From positions 16,257,563 through 16,321,562 of the forward strand of contig JAJEKV010000021.1 in the NCBI GenBank assembly GCA_021234155.1: a stretch of 64,000 bases of DNA. Direction: 5' to 3'. Each line of letters opens with the position of its first letter. The stretch's first letter is position 1. This document shows, piece after piece, positions 11,987-22,969 of the stretch. The notes under the pieces were generated by a model that saw nothing but the letters and a program-made list of their open reading frames with translations, did not search any database and had not been told where the DNA came from. The translations under genes were made by a program, and so were the position numbers. The stretch comes from Isoetes taiwanensis. Its lineage: Eukaryota > Streptophyta > Lycopodiopsida > Isoetales > Isoetaceae.

Positions 11987-12443
11987 TATCTCCCGATGGA
12001 TCTGGCAAGGGCAAAGAGAGTTCAGGGGATGAGTTTAGTGGAGGAAGGGTTCAAAATTACCTTGCAAATGTGCCTGAAGATGTTTTGGATGCTTTGATGA
12101 GCGAGCTGGAAAAATGTATTCGAAGGAATTCTGCAAGTGATGATTCAAATAACTCATCCAGGCCATCTGGGAAGCACAATAGTGGTTCAGGAGGAAAGCA
12201 TAAACACCTCGAAATTAGAAAGAAAGGGAAAGAGAGGTGAGCCAATTCATTTTTTGGTGTCTACTTTGGGTTTTTTATTTTCTCTGTTGTAAATTTAAAA
12301 TCTTTACGTTCATGTTTCATCAAATTCTCTTCCTTTGATGTAAATTCAGAAATCTTTGCATTCCTGTTTCAGCAGAGCACCAAAAGAGTTTGAACGATGA
12401 AGAATAATAAAGAAGAGAATAACAGCCAACATATATGATATTA

Positions 12444-13270
12444 TTACTTGGATCTTGTTAACACTTGCTCAGTAAGATCCATTAGGGCTTTCTTGCACTA
12501 CTGAGCCTTTTCTGAATTACATGGAGGAAAGTTAGCAACAGCATTAGCTGCCCTAGCTGCATGGTCCCTTGCAATCTCTTCAGTTCTCTTGATCCCATTA
12601 CTTGCCATTACTAGCTTTAGTGCCTGCTCCACATCACCAGGCTCCTTAAATTTTCTATCAATAAGAACCTCCATATCAGGATGCTCTTCTAATGCATATA
12701 GAACAAGAGTTGTTGCAATACCTTGCTTTAAATCATTAAGAACTGGCTTCCCAAGAGTAGCTTTTGTTCCAGTAAAATCTAGCAGGTCATCAACCAACTG
12801 ATAAGCCAACCCTAAATTTCTACCATAATCAAATGCTAGTCCAGCAACCTCTGCAATGTGCTCTGCCAAGAGGGCCACAACCTTGCAACTGTTAGCCATC
12901 AAAGATGCAGTCTTATAGAAGGTTTTCTGAAGGTAATAATCCATGCTACGACTCTGTTCAGCATCTGTCGTCTATTGCATAATTTCCCCAGTAATCAAAT
13001 GCTCTAAAACTTTTGATAACAACTCCACTACTTTTGTATTCTTTAAGGATGCCAATGCTATTGAAGCTCTAGCAAGTAAAAAGTCCCCAGCCAAAACAAC
13101 AAGTTTATTGCCCATTACGAAATTCAAAGACCCGATACCTATCAGCATTATCCAAGACGTCGTCGTGAAGAAGGCTTGCAACATGTTGTCTTCTTGTTTC
13201 GTCACATTCTGGTTACATCCATGTGCCCCAAACAATGCATGTCCAAAATTATTTGCAGATCATAACATGC
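12444..13270 (-). pseudogene. Solanesyl/polyprenyl diphosphate synthase retropseudogene
   Basis: The parent family elongates isoprenoid chains for ubiquinone or plastoquinone side chains. The first aspartate-rich motif is readable as LLHDDVLDNAD near 13143-13184. A frameshift follows, then NFVMGNKLVVLAGDFLLARA and a TAG at 12972-12974 in place of the residue after GEIMQ. Further on come SMDYYLQKTFYKTASL, the second motif LVDDLLDF, a TAG at 12498-12500, and the family-like end LTEQVLTRSK with its stop at 12444. No introns are present although plant genes of this type normally have several, so a processed retrocopy is likely. No poly(A) tail is visible. It lies antisense within the intron between exons 1 and 2 of the surrounding gene. 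Confidence 0.85.
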
Positions 13271-15064
13271 AAAATTAACTCCTATTTTACTTAGATTTTT
13301 ACTTTGTTTTGCAGGTTCAAGCAGCGCCAATTCTCAACTAGTTCATGCAACATGGAAGAAGAGGCTGAAAGCTCAAAGCAAGGTGCTAAAAGAAAGTCAA
13401 ACTCTATTATGTTAAATAAGCACGTCGTCTTGAGTGCTTCATCATCTTCTTCTAAGGATAATGGCTCTGATAGCGAACATTCTGATTTCCCTGATCTTGA
13501 GAACCAAACGGTTGATGTTGACCTCTCTTACAATGTACAATTCATGCGATTATCAAATTCAGAGGTAAATTCTTTAGGATATTAAATTTTCTTCAAAAAA
13601 CTTTTGTTTTTTTCTTATTGCTGTATGATACCTTGTTGATAGAATAATAGATGGAGACATTAGCATATGGTATATCAGGCCCTCTAATAATTATGTAGAG
13701 ATCATAATGGGCCTAAAAGCTGAGATAGTTAGAGCGGCATTGCTTAAATACGGCATGCATGATAGCATATATCTGTTTACTGGATAATGTATGATCATAA
13801 TAATAGATGGCATAATGGTTTTCTAAGGATCATTTAGAGTTCATAATTATGGGTCAGTATGCTTGTATAGATTTGGCGTCCTGGGTTAAATCTATACTAC
13901 AGGTTTTGGAAGCACTTATCATATGCTAAAATCTTCTTTTAAAACGAAATTATGATGGTTAAGTTATAAGAGCTGACCTCAAAATGTTATTTTAGCTCAG
14001 AGGTAGGATAATGGCATCTAAATGGTGGTAGGCGATTGGACCATGAGGTATATAAGTAGAAATTAGTAGTGGACATCTAGGCTATATGGCGGATTGGTTA
14101 TAATGCAGATATATCATTTAATATGCTAATATAGTTGTTGTTGTATGGCTGATAGTGGGACTAATATTGCGTAGAATACGCATTATATTTTTGCAAATGT
14201 CTAAAGTGTGCAGACTTAGTTCACTTCTATTATCAGGATTGCTCAACAGATGGTCTTATGAGGAAGAAGTAATGATGACGTCTATGATACATAATTATGG
14301 AGCAACCCCCTAGATTGTCTATACTTTTGTTTTTTTCTTATTGCTCATTGTCAGTTAGTCTACTAAGTTTGTATTTGATTTCTTTAATGCTAACAACCAA
14401 TTTTCTTTTCATACAGGTTTGTTTTTTTAAGGGAAAACTATTGAGAGATGAAGCTGGACGTGAGTTTGAGCAGAAAGCTGCAGATGCTTTGAAACTATAT
14501 TGCAGGGAAGTGAACAAGCATTTCAAAGAGATAAAACCGCGTTATCTTAAAAGGACCTTGAAATATATCCACGAGCAATTTGGTAGCGGTTTCAACGAGA
14601 TGGACGTTATTAGGTTTTTGAAGAAGGGATGGCGCCATTGGAGGTGAGGAATTAATTTAAATTTCTTCTTGCTACTTTTTATTCTATTTGAATCTATTTC
14701 TCTTGTTTTGATGTGAATTTGATTTTGATTTAGGGATAATCTTCGAAGGAATGTTCGTGCGGGAAATGCAATAAGGCCAATGCAAGTGGAGGAACAATCC
14801 TGGAAAAGATTTATAGATAGTTGTGACAAGGTTTATTAACGTCAAAAGGATGTGGCTGCCCAACGAAAAAAAAGACAGCAGACTGGTTCTCGTGGACTCA
14901 TGTCAATCAAAACCAAATTTGTAAGTGCGCAAAAACCATTCTAATATTCCGTACTAAAATATTAGTTAAACGTAGGATAGGATAGCCTATTTGTTTATGT
15001 TAACATGTCTAAAACACTTATAAAGTCATGAATGCGAGTGTTATGGTCATGGTCTTATTGCTGA

Positions 15065-15277
15065 TATGACAGTCCCAAATGACAGTCCTTTTATGACAGT
15101 CCTTTTATGACGGTCCCATATGACAGTCCTTTCATGACAGTCCCATATGCTAAAAAAAAAGGTTGCATCAGTTTTAGATAATGTCCCTATGAATGGCCTT
15201 CTATATATGTTTCAATATGACAGTCCCATATAACAGTTTTGTTATGACAGTCCCATATGACAGTTTTGTTATGGCAG
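15065..15277 (+). repeat. Minisatellite of TATGACAGTCC-type units
   Basis: Units of roughly 15-18 bp with the core ATGACAGTCC or ATGACAGTTT recur about a dozen times in two blocks (15065-15145 and 15217-15277). They run right up to the acceptor of the fifth exon of the surrounding gene. Confidence 0.7.
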
Positions 15278-16364
15278 TTCCAGGATTGGGGCTCAATGCT
15301 GACAGATGATATGGTACAGGAAATATTGGATAAAGGAGGGTATGCGGCTTTCAAAAAGAAAATGGTAGCAAAAGGCTTCGCCCCGAAAAAGGTTAATTAT
15401 TTTGAGTATGAATTTACATTTACAAATCATATGATGCATGTGCTTGTTTTGCTCATTTAACGCTTTCTTTTTCGTATTGCTTGGGATACTCCATAGCCCC
15501 ATAATCAAGAATCTTTATATATGCTTATGGTATTTGTTGTTACTCCTTTGCATTATCGTATCACTTTTTGTGATCCAAATATAAAGCTCAGTAGTCATAA
15601 CCATTTCTTTCTTAATAATAGAAAGTAGAAAGTTCAGTAGTCATAACCATTTCCTTCTTAAGCTGGCACATGTTAGAATGCATATGAAGCTGCCGCTACT
15701 CTTTTTTTCAGAACTTTTTTGCACATACAAAAGTTATGAACAGCAATCCAGAATATTGTGTGACATGTTTTTAAATTATAGCTCCAGATTGAGAACTCAC
15801 TCATTGATCTCCTTGGCACCATTAAATCATTAAAAGTGAGAAAAATAGGGCCTGCAGTCCTCTGTAAAACGGGAATATTACATGTTTCTAAGTTTTTTCT
15901 GTTTCTTTTATTTTCAGCATAAAGCTCTTGATTATGTAAAGGGCAAAAGCCTAGGGATTATCTTTACGACAAAATAAAAAAATGGAAAGGAAATTGAGGC
16001 TGTAAGTGTACATTTCAATTCATGTATAATTAACTTATTTCTAAACCTTTATTTCTCAATATCTGTAGAATGTTTATTATGTTGATAGTGACTCTGACAA
16101 GGAAAAGGTAAAAATTTCTAACTAGTCATCGTATTTACATGTAACATTGTGTTTTTATACATCTAATTGGCATATATTAATATGACTAACAGGACAATGG
16201 AGAATGCAGTGGAGAGAAGAATGGTATTGGTGAAGGCAGCTTTGAGGATTCGCAACATGAAGAAGACAATGGAAATAGAGATGATTAAACTAACATCTTC
16301 TCTATAAAATATTAAGCCTTATTTCTTTCGAGAATAAGCATTTGTTAAACTTTATCCTTTAGAT

Positions 16365-16485
16365 GAATATGTAGCATTATAACAGGGGGTTATTTTTATA
16401 TTTTTGTACGCTTTTTCACATGGTTTTCCTATGATTTCGGCGTTGTATTCGTGAAGACATACTAAATAGTATTTCTAGAGTGCGC
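16365..16485 (+). repeat. Direct repeat, copy 1 (3' flank of the nine-exon gene)
   Basis: Begins GAATATGTAGCATTATAAC and ends TTCTAGAGTGCGC. A diverged copy is at 19195-19314. It may be the 3' UTR or end of a repeated unit. Confidence 0.75.
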
Positions 16486-17535
16486 CCTTTTTGGGTCGTT
16501 GATTTGGGTTTGCTGAAATAATCAGCGGTTGATACTGTCATTGCATGCATGCATATGTATCAAGCCCCAATAACTTTTACCCTCTAGATTCTTGTGTTGC
16601 TGGCGAGCAGGATTCTTGATGACAGGAAGATATTGGTATGGCATCATAGAAGCTTATGCTACCCCATAGTTTTTTATTGGTTTTTATTGCAAGCAAAAAG
16701 TCTGAGCATCCCGGTTCTGAGCAAGAGTCTGGCTTAGAATCATCCCGATACTCTCTACATCCTTCTGTTAGTTCTCACCCTAATATAGTCGATCATTGCG
16801 GCGATTTTATAAAAGTGACAGTTTTTCCTGCTTTTGTCTCGTTCGTCCTCCGGCTCCGGCAAAACCACCGTCACCAAAACTTTGGCGAAACCGTTTCTTA
16901 CCATTTAGATGCAGAGTTCGATTCTAAATACAAATAGCGGTTATTGGATGAGGTAAGGCGTAAGAAAAGGTATGGGCGTTCTATCTTAATCTTGGTGAAA
17001 TCCCTTTTTAGGTTAAGCAAACAAGCGCAGCAGCAGCTTGTTCCTCATGCGAAATCAAAAGAAGTTGTGATTTGCTTGTCTATGGTGAATAGTCCTTACA
17101 GCGTTATGCACAAATGGCTAGTTCTCAACAAACTGGTTTGCCTTCAACGCCAACAATTACATCTCCTGTTAAAGCAGCTACTCGATTCGTCATCCCCAAC
17201 CTGATTCACGTCTTGGCCAGAGTAAACAAAAAGTTCTTTTGCTAATTGTAACAAAATCTTTTGCATGCACAACAAGAAATGCAGAGAATAGCACATCGAG
17301 TTCAAAGGAAGTGGCCAAGAGGCAAACTGCATGACAGACATAGAGGTACTTGTTGTAGTAGATATCTTGCTATTTATGCAAAAAATTTATGCATGGCGTA
17401 GAAGTAGTTAAGTGGCTCTAGAGTGCTCAGATGAAGATTGTTTTTACCAGTTCTCAAATGAATATTGCAGCAGAATTGAAAATTCTGTCTTAAGGGTCAC
17501 AAACGTCTGTGTTCATGCTCAGTAAACTTGGTGGG
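16486..17535 (+). other. No clear gene; exon-like fragments
   Basis: Open stretches near 16656-17204 resemble coding sequence in changing frames, but no family motif is recognisable. Confidence 0.3.
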
Positions 17536-17539
17536 TGCA

Positions 17540-17701
17540 GGGTGTCCGTAAACTTGCTGAAAGTTTAGTGGCAGACATGAAGAGTGAGAAGAATGGAAGA
17601 GATTTTCTTATTCTGGTTTCAGATGGAGATGGAGATGATTCAGAAAGCATATTATTTGATGCATTGAAAAAAGCCATGAATGATTCTGATGTTAATACAG
17701 G
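17540..17701 (+). other. Exon-like fragment, weak resemblance to NYN/PIN-like nuclease core
   Basis: Preceded by GGTGGGTGCAG (acceptor-like) and followed by CAG|GTATTTT (donor-like). The peptide includes GRDFLILVSDGDGDD, which recalls the hydrophobic-VSD-acidic core of plant NYN-domain proteins, and further on LLVVSMLVVEDCNE. The assignment is speculative. Confidence 0.25.
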
Positions 17702-17875
17702 AGGTATTTTACTGGTGGTTTCAATGCTGGTTGTGGAAGATTGCAATGAGCCTCAACCGTGGAGCCTGATTGTAAATGTAATGCTATTTCAAATCTTTTT
17801 CTGTATAGCACTTTTTCTACTGTTCATGATCAGAGTTTACATCAATCATTAGGTTGAGATAGGTTCTTAGGAAAC

Positions 17876-17962
17876 TAGCTTGCTCAGATTTATGGTAAAT
17901 CTGGAGCTGTGCAGGATGCCCGTGCAATGTTTGATAACATATGGATGAAGAATATATTATGG
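17876..17962 (+). pseudogene. PPR repeat fragment
   Basis: One PPR-like motif is readable: QIYGKSGAVQDARAMFDNI followed by KNILW. It is flanked by stops, so this is an isolated remnant of an organelle RNA-binding repeat protein. Confidence 0.6.
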
Positions 17963-18337
17963 ATTGTAATGCTTTCCATGATAACATGCATGCATACTTT
18001 TGTTGGATGAAGCTATAAGTGCCCTTGATTGTCAACGCTATAGTGCCTTTTTTTACCTTGGGTGTGGCATTGTTCAATGCAATAGTGGTTTGTTTACTTG
18101 GGAGTGGCATCCTTTATTTTGGACATTGTACAACGCTATAGTTTTCGAGTAAGGGGTGGAAGTTTGGCAAAGAGAGTACTAGAGAGAATGCTAAATCACA
18201 TTCTTAAATTTGAAGTTGACAAGGACGAGAATATGACGTTTTCTAAATACTTGTGTTTTACATATGCAAAGTTGTATTCTTTAACAATTTGGTCAATGTG
18301 TAACTAAGTGCACATAGATAAATGTTTGTTTTTGTTA

Positions 18338-18849
18338 GGGCCCGAAGGGCCCAAAATTTTTAATTTTTTTTAATATAATAATCAACACACAACTACCATT
18401 AACATTATTAACATAAACTATTGCATTTAACGCATTTAAATTAAAATCCCCCTTAAACCCCCTTTGGTTTGGGTGCATATTCACACGGGGGGTTACTCCG
18501 GGCAACGAGAGCTGTCGGATGGGCATATTTGCCCTTTATTCCAAGATCTGGACCGTACATAGCGATCCTCGTTTGTGGGGTATGCATGTACAAGTTTTTG
18601 TATACTGTATATTAAAGTTTGTAAAATACTATAAGATTTAAGAGAATATACTTAATGGTGTTAATTTTGTACATGTATTGTAAATATATTTTTGGGGCTC
18701 TCGCTGCCCTACGTAACCCCCCGTGTGAATATGCACCCAAACCAAAGGGGGTTTAAGGGGGATTTTAATTTAAATGCGTTAAATGCAATAGTTTATGTTA
18801 ATAATGTTAATGGTAGTTGTGTGTTGATTATTATATTAAAAAAAATTAA
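18338..18849. repeat. Foldback element: arms of about 155 bp, inverted
   Basis: Arms 18360-18514 and 18695-18849 are close to perfect inverse copies separated by about 180 bp. That is why identical peptides appear on both strands; they are not genes. The left side continues into a small hairpin GGGCCC-GAA-GGGCCC (18338-18352). A third, single-arm copy is at 21249-21382. Likely a MITE-like family. Confidence 0.8.
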
Positions 18850-19194
18850 TTATTCACTACAAATAAGAGAGGTTAGCAAATTATCAGGCTTTAGAATGTT
18901 ATTTCTCTTGTCACTATGGTACACGTTTGCTTTGATACAAGTCTCCACTCTGTGTTGATACAAGACTTGACTCATTATTGATGCAAATTTAAAACATTTT
19001 AGTCATAAAATTTGTTGCAAATTATTTTTCCTGTTGACATATTTGAATCATAACATTTGATGTAAATTACTTTCCTATTCATGAAATAGACTTGTAATCT
19101 TTGTTATTAGCTTGTTACAATTATGATGAAATGTCTTTTATTATATCTCACAATTATTTGTAGCAATTTGTGTTACAATGATGCCAAACGACTT
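18850..19194. other. AT-rich sequence, no gene seen
   Basis: No ORF or recognised repeat. Confidence 0.5.
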
Positions 19195-19314
19195 GAATAT
19201 GTAGCATTATAACAGGGGGTTACTTTTGTATTTTTGTACATTTTTTCCTATGGTTTTGCTAAGATTTGGTCGCCGTATTTTGAAGACGTACTAATGCGTA
19301 CTTCTAGAGTGCGC
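19195..19314 (+). repeat. Direct repeat, copy 2
   Basis: Diverged copy of 16365-16485, with the same start (GAATATGTAGCATTATAAC) and the same end (TTCTAGAGTGCGC). No recognisable remainder of the nine-exon gene precedes it here. Confidence 0.75.
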
Positions 19315-19925
19315 ATACGCTCACATTAATTTTTATGACATTTTTTAATGGTTACACCTATGATTTTTGAGGATATCTCCAATGGAAGCATGCAAGGCTC
19401 GATGAAGGATACTTTAGGGTTTAGGGTTAATCGACTGTATGTGGCTTTCTGGCAGGGCTCGAGAAGGGGAAGGGGATGCAGGTCTCGAGGATGCCAAGGC
19501 AGAAGACCCCGCTTCATACCTTTCTCAAACGGCCATTAGTTTTTGGCCGGCCCTTAGTTTTAGTTTCCCAGGGCTCAGGGATGCAAACGGGAAGGCAGGT
19601 CTTGAGGATTGCCCTTAGTTTTTCACTAGAACAGGGATTGGAGCAGAGTCATTTTCCAAGATCTCTTATTGGTTGAAAAGCCTTTGCCCGCCTTTTTGCC
19701 CTGTGGCCGGGCACGGTTTCTCGGCTTATTTGCAAGATATTCAAACGGTTCTTTTTCTGCACAAAACCTGCAAAACCTGCACTTTCATGATGTTGGTTAT
19801 ATGCAGGTCTAGTTTTTCTGCTGGCTTGAAGCCGCCAAAGCCGGAGTGCCCTTTTAAGCTCTTCCGATGGGCTTCCTAAGGTAAATGGACCCGAGAACTT
19901 TTGTAATTGAAATTCCACATCAATC
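19315..19925. other. No gene recognised
   Basis: GC-richer patch with loosely repeated GCAGGGCTC / GCAGGTCT phrases around 19450-19600. No coding signal is supported. Confidence 0.4.
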
Positions 19926-20860
19926 ATGGATTACTTGTATCTTCGATTGTTATGGCGGATAGATTTTGCCTTCGATGATGTGGATATTGTTCAAGAAGGC
20001 ACCTTATATGCATTAGTTGGCGTAAAAGGTGCCATTGGACGTGAATCCATTATGAAGGAGAAAGTAAAGATTTATCCTTCTACATGTTTTTGTGCTCTTT
20101 ATTTTTCATTCAAAGCATCATATTTCAACGTTGCGAGCATTGCAAAAAGCAAAGGACCGGTTAGTCTTTATTGTAGATGAAGCAAGGTTTTTTTCGGAAC
20201 TAGATGGCGCAGCCTCCTATAGTGATTCAACAAAGTTGCTCATTACATTGTATGCATTTGGTAATATGTTTTCCCCATGAGTTTGTCAATTTCTGCTGAA
20301 AAAACCGGATGGATGTTGCGTAAGAAATTGATGACCTTTTCCTTGGGAATGCTGAGGTAAATATGTCGGGCGGCTATTTTAATGGCTATGTGACTTGGTA
20401 AGCTAAAGCACGCAGTATCCATCCAGGTATGGCGAAGACCAAGTCATGGCGATGCTAGTCCTATGGGAGGTGACTTTCCCTTTATAACAAATGAAGGCCA
20501 TTTTATCCTAGATGTGATTTTCTCATACCCCATTGCAAATGCAGGTCCTTTCCTTATATCCTTTACCCAAAAGACTATTTTCTTTATCGATGTATGAACC
20601 CTTGCTTTTTTCCTTAATTGTCTCTTGGTTTGGTCATTGCAGCACAGATAGTGGAGGAAATAGAACCTGTTGATGGAGTTGTGGAACATGGGTTCATCTT
20701 GGATACTGCGTAAGTTGGTTTTTCGTTGAATTCACTGTTTGTTTCCCCCCAATTATGTAGCATGTTGCCCTTTCGTAGGTATGCTGCTGCAGTTGCTGGA
20801 AAAGATGGTGTCAATATTCAAACGTCCCTCTTCAAAGATGGATTCACTCACTCGTAGAAA
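19926..20860 (+). pseudogene. Ribose-5-phosphate isomerase 4-like (NagB/RpiA fold) pseudogene
   Basis: Exon-like blocks occur in the order of the plant 'probable ribose-5-phosphate isomerase 4' family (R5P/Ru5P isomerase fold, usually plastid). They are RIDFAFDDVDIVQEGTLYAL (about 19955-20015), KAKDRLVFIVDEARFFSELD (20146-20205), and EIDDLFLGNAE just before a donor at about 20359. Next are VWRRPSHGDASPMGGDFPF to the donor at about 20546, then VDGVVEHGFILDTA with an intron and AAAVAGKDGVNIQ. A TAA directly precedes EIDDLF, and I could not place consistent boundaries for the second block, so the copy looks decayed. The N-terminal part was not found upstream. Assignment rests on remembered family patterns. 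Confidence 0.6.
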
Positions 20861-21248
20861 CATTATCATGATGCGTTCATAATCAATCTCTTCCTTAATA
20901 AATTAAAGAATCCTAATATTATCATCTTTATTTTGCATCTTTATTTATGGGTTTCTTTCCATCTTTCATTTGTGACCATTCATGTGGCGAGTATTCTGTG
21001 TTTTATGCCACATCAAAGGCCATTAAATTTTCGATCACAAACCTCACTGTCAATTCCAATGGTGCAAAACACACCAATGGTGCAATGGTGCAATATTTTA
21101 ACAATAAACGCCTGCTGTGCCAATGGGAAGCGGAGGCCTGCACTACTCGGTTGCACCGTCTCCAACCATAGACTTTGTGAGGCTATGATACATCATCCAT
21201 CATTAGAGTATTAGGTAATGTCTATATCTACACCCCTACACCATCCTT
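20861..21248. other. No gene seen
   Basis: AT-rich spacer between the isomerase pseudogene and the next repeat. Confidence 0.45.
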
Positions 21249-21382
21249 AAGGCCCCGAAGGGGCCAAAATTTTTTTTTAGTTAGTATAAACCATTAACAC
21301 AAAACTACGATTAACATTATTAACACAAACCATTGCATTTAACACATTTAAATTAAAATCCCCCTTAAACCCCCTTTGGTTT
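21249..21382 (-). repeat. Single-arm copy of the foldback family
   Basis: Matches the left arm of the 18.3-18.8 kb element and starts with GGCCCC-GAA-GGGGCC. At its inner end the unit runs straight into a pentanucleotide microsatellite. Confidence 0.75.
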
Positions 21383-21500
21383 GGTTTGGTTTGGTTTGGT
21401 TTGGTTTTTTGGTTTGGTTTGGTTTGGGTTGGTTTGGTTTGGTTTGGTTTGGTTTGGTTTGGTTTGGTTTGGTTTGGTTTGGTTTGGTTTGGTTTGGTTT
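21377..21500 (+). repeat. (GGTTT)n microsatellite
   Basis: About 24 units with a few interruptions. They begin exactly where the foldback repeat contains TTTGGTTTGG, so the array appears to have expanded from within the element. Confidence 0.95.
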
Positions 21501-21724
21501 TGTGTTAGTAAACTTATCACAACATCCTTAATAGTGGAGATTCCACCTTGACAAATTTCTTGTTGCAATGGTGTTGAAAATTATCTTTGTGTCAAAAATT
21601 GTGACAATTGGACGTGCCGCAATCTTGTCATAAAAGTTGACACCCCGGTGGCAACTTTGTGTCAAATGATCACATTAACCTAGTGACGAGGATGTGACAA
21701 AATACAGAGTTTTAAACTTGACGT

Positions 21725-22660
21725 TATGAGTACCTTTCCTTTGTAGTGATTGTGGAGTTGGATTGGTTGGATCATGTTCAGAAGGTTTTTCTGGCCCCGG
21801 CACTTGGAGTCAAGTCCACGGTGCCGTATCAGATACTTTTGCAGGAGACCAATTTCTTGCCTTCATAGTGGGATGTGCTGGACCATCACCTCATTACGGT
21901 GGTCAGCATGGGTAATGGCAATGGGTCCACAATGCCTCGAAACCTGCTGGAAAGAGAAGCAAGCTAATTGGCTCTCCAGATGGAATATGCGGGAGTACAA
22001 ATGCATACAAGTAGAAACCGAGGAGGATCACAATCGCATGAGTATCTCGGTACATGCTTCCTTGACAAACTTTGGGATTCTAGGAGTTTGAAATAGGTAA
22101 AAATTGGATACTACAAGAGCCAAATCAATTCCACGCTTGAGCAGGGTCCACAAGAGTATCTATCGACACATTTAGCTTTAAGGAAGCGCATGCTCATTGC
22201 GTCCATTTGCATAGGTGCTCATCACCTCTGAATTGAGACAGGTAGATGGATCCAAGAAGCACGACATGACATGTTATATCAGTGTTGTCAGCTTGGATTT
22301 ATTGATGATGAATGCCATACTCTTCAGCACTGCCCAGCATTGGGACCTATCATAGTGCACTATGTTGAGCTGATTTTGTCTGACCAGTCACTCCATGTGA
22401 TGCTAAACACAGCTTCAGCGGAGATATTGGGAACATATCTTCAGGAGGATGGATATGCATACCCAGTTATGTCCTTCAATACTTCATTGATATGTATCAC
22501 TGTACAGTTTATCAGTGGCCTTATTACTGCTAAGGTTTCTCCCTCGAAAACCCTTTCGGATGGGGTGTTTTAGTTCTTGGCAGTAATACGTCTACTGGCT
22601 CTCTCTTTGTTTGGGTCCCATAGGTCTATTGGTCTCGGTGGAATAAAATAATTTTGTCGA
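21725..22660 (+). pseudogene. LINE-A 3' fragment (ORF2 C-terminus and 3' UTR)
   Basis: Frame-broken matches to the 62 kb and 6 kb copies: VPYQILLQETNFL near 21815-21860, and IDDECHTLQHCPALGPI near 22300, the zinc-like C-terminal block (CCQ-x-C ... H-x4-C). The 3' UTR contains GGTCCCATAGG...ATTGGTCTC, homologous to 35.5 kb and 61.6 kb. 5'-truncated and non-functional. Confidence 0.75.
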
Positions 22661-22969
22661 TAGCGGCGTCATGGAATAAAATAATAGCTAAGGAAATGGC
22701 TATTTTGTAGTAGTGCCCAAAACGAAAATTTTGTCCCAATTTTTTCTTCGTCCAAGTGAGCTTCTAGGTTGAATAACCGAACCTCTACCTCCAGACAGCT
22801 CCACCAGGACATTGACTAGCTAAACCTAAGTAAGAATGAGAATGCTACATTATGTTTATTGTCTCTTGCTTTATCTATATTGAATTACATTGTAATAATA
22901 ACAAATTCAATATCTTTGTTCAAAGGCTTGGATTATCATAGTGTGATGCTTAATATTCAGATGTTCGAA

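Larger units (their letters stand above)
11987..16288 (+). pseudogene. Nine-exon gene of unknown function with two in-frame TAA stops
   Basis: Exons: 11987-12236, 13315-13564, 14417-14643, 14734-14920, 15284-15391, 15782-15835, 15918-16001, 16069-16107 and 16193-16288. Every junction is GT/AG and the reading frame is kept across all eight introns, which is strong evidence of a real gene structure (about 430 codons). The product is Ser/Lys-rich at first (KHKHLEIRKKGKER), then acidic (SKDNGSDSEHSDFPDLE). A helical, basic region follows (EFEQKAADALKLYCREVNKH, KKGWRHWRDNLRRNV), and the tail is acidic (DSDSDKEK, HEEDNGNRDD). TAA codons at 14837-14839 and 15975-15977 interrupt it. I do not recognise the family; a DNA- or chromatin-associated protein would fit the charge pattern but is a guess. 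The segment after the stop codon is duplicated 2.8 kb downstream. Confidence 0.6.

Noticed and set aside
15065-15277. CRISPR-like short repeats
   Set aside because: Units are contiguous and variable, with no unique spacers of constant size; a minisatellite in an intron.
18335-18958. Two ORFs on opposite strands with the same peptide
   Set aside because: They are the two arms of a near-perfect inverted repeat, not genes.
21365-21568. Long Asn-Gln-Thr-Lys-Pro repeat protein
   Set aside because: Translation of the (GGTTT)n microsatellite.
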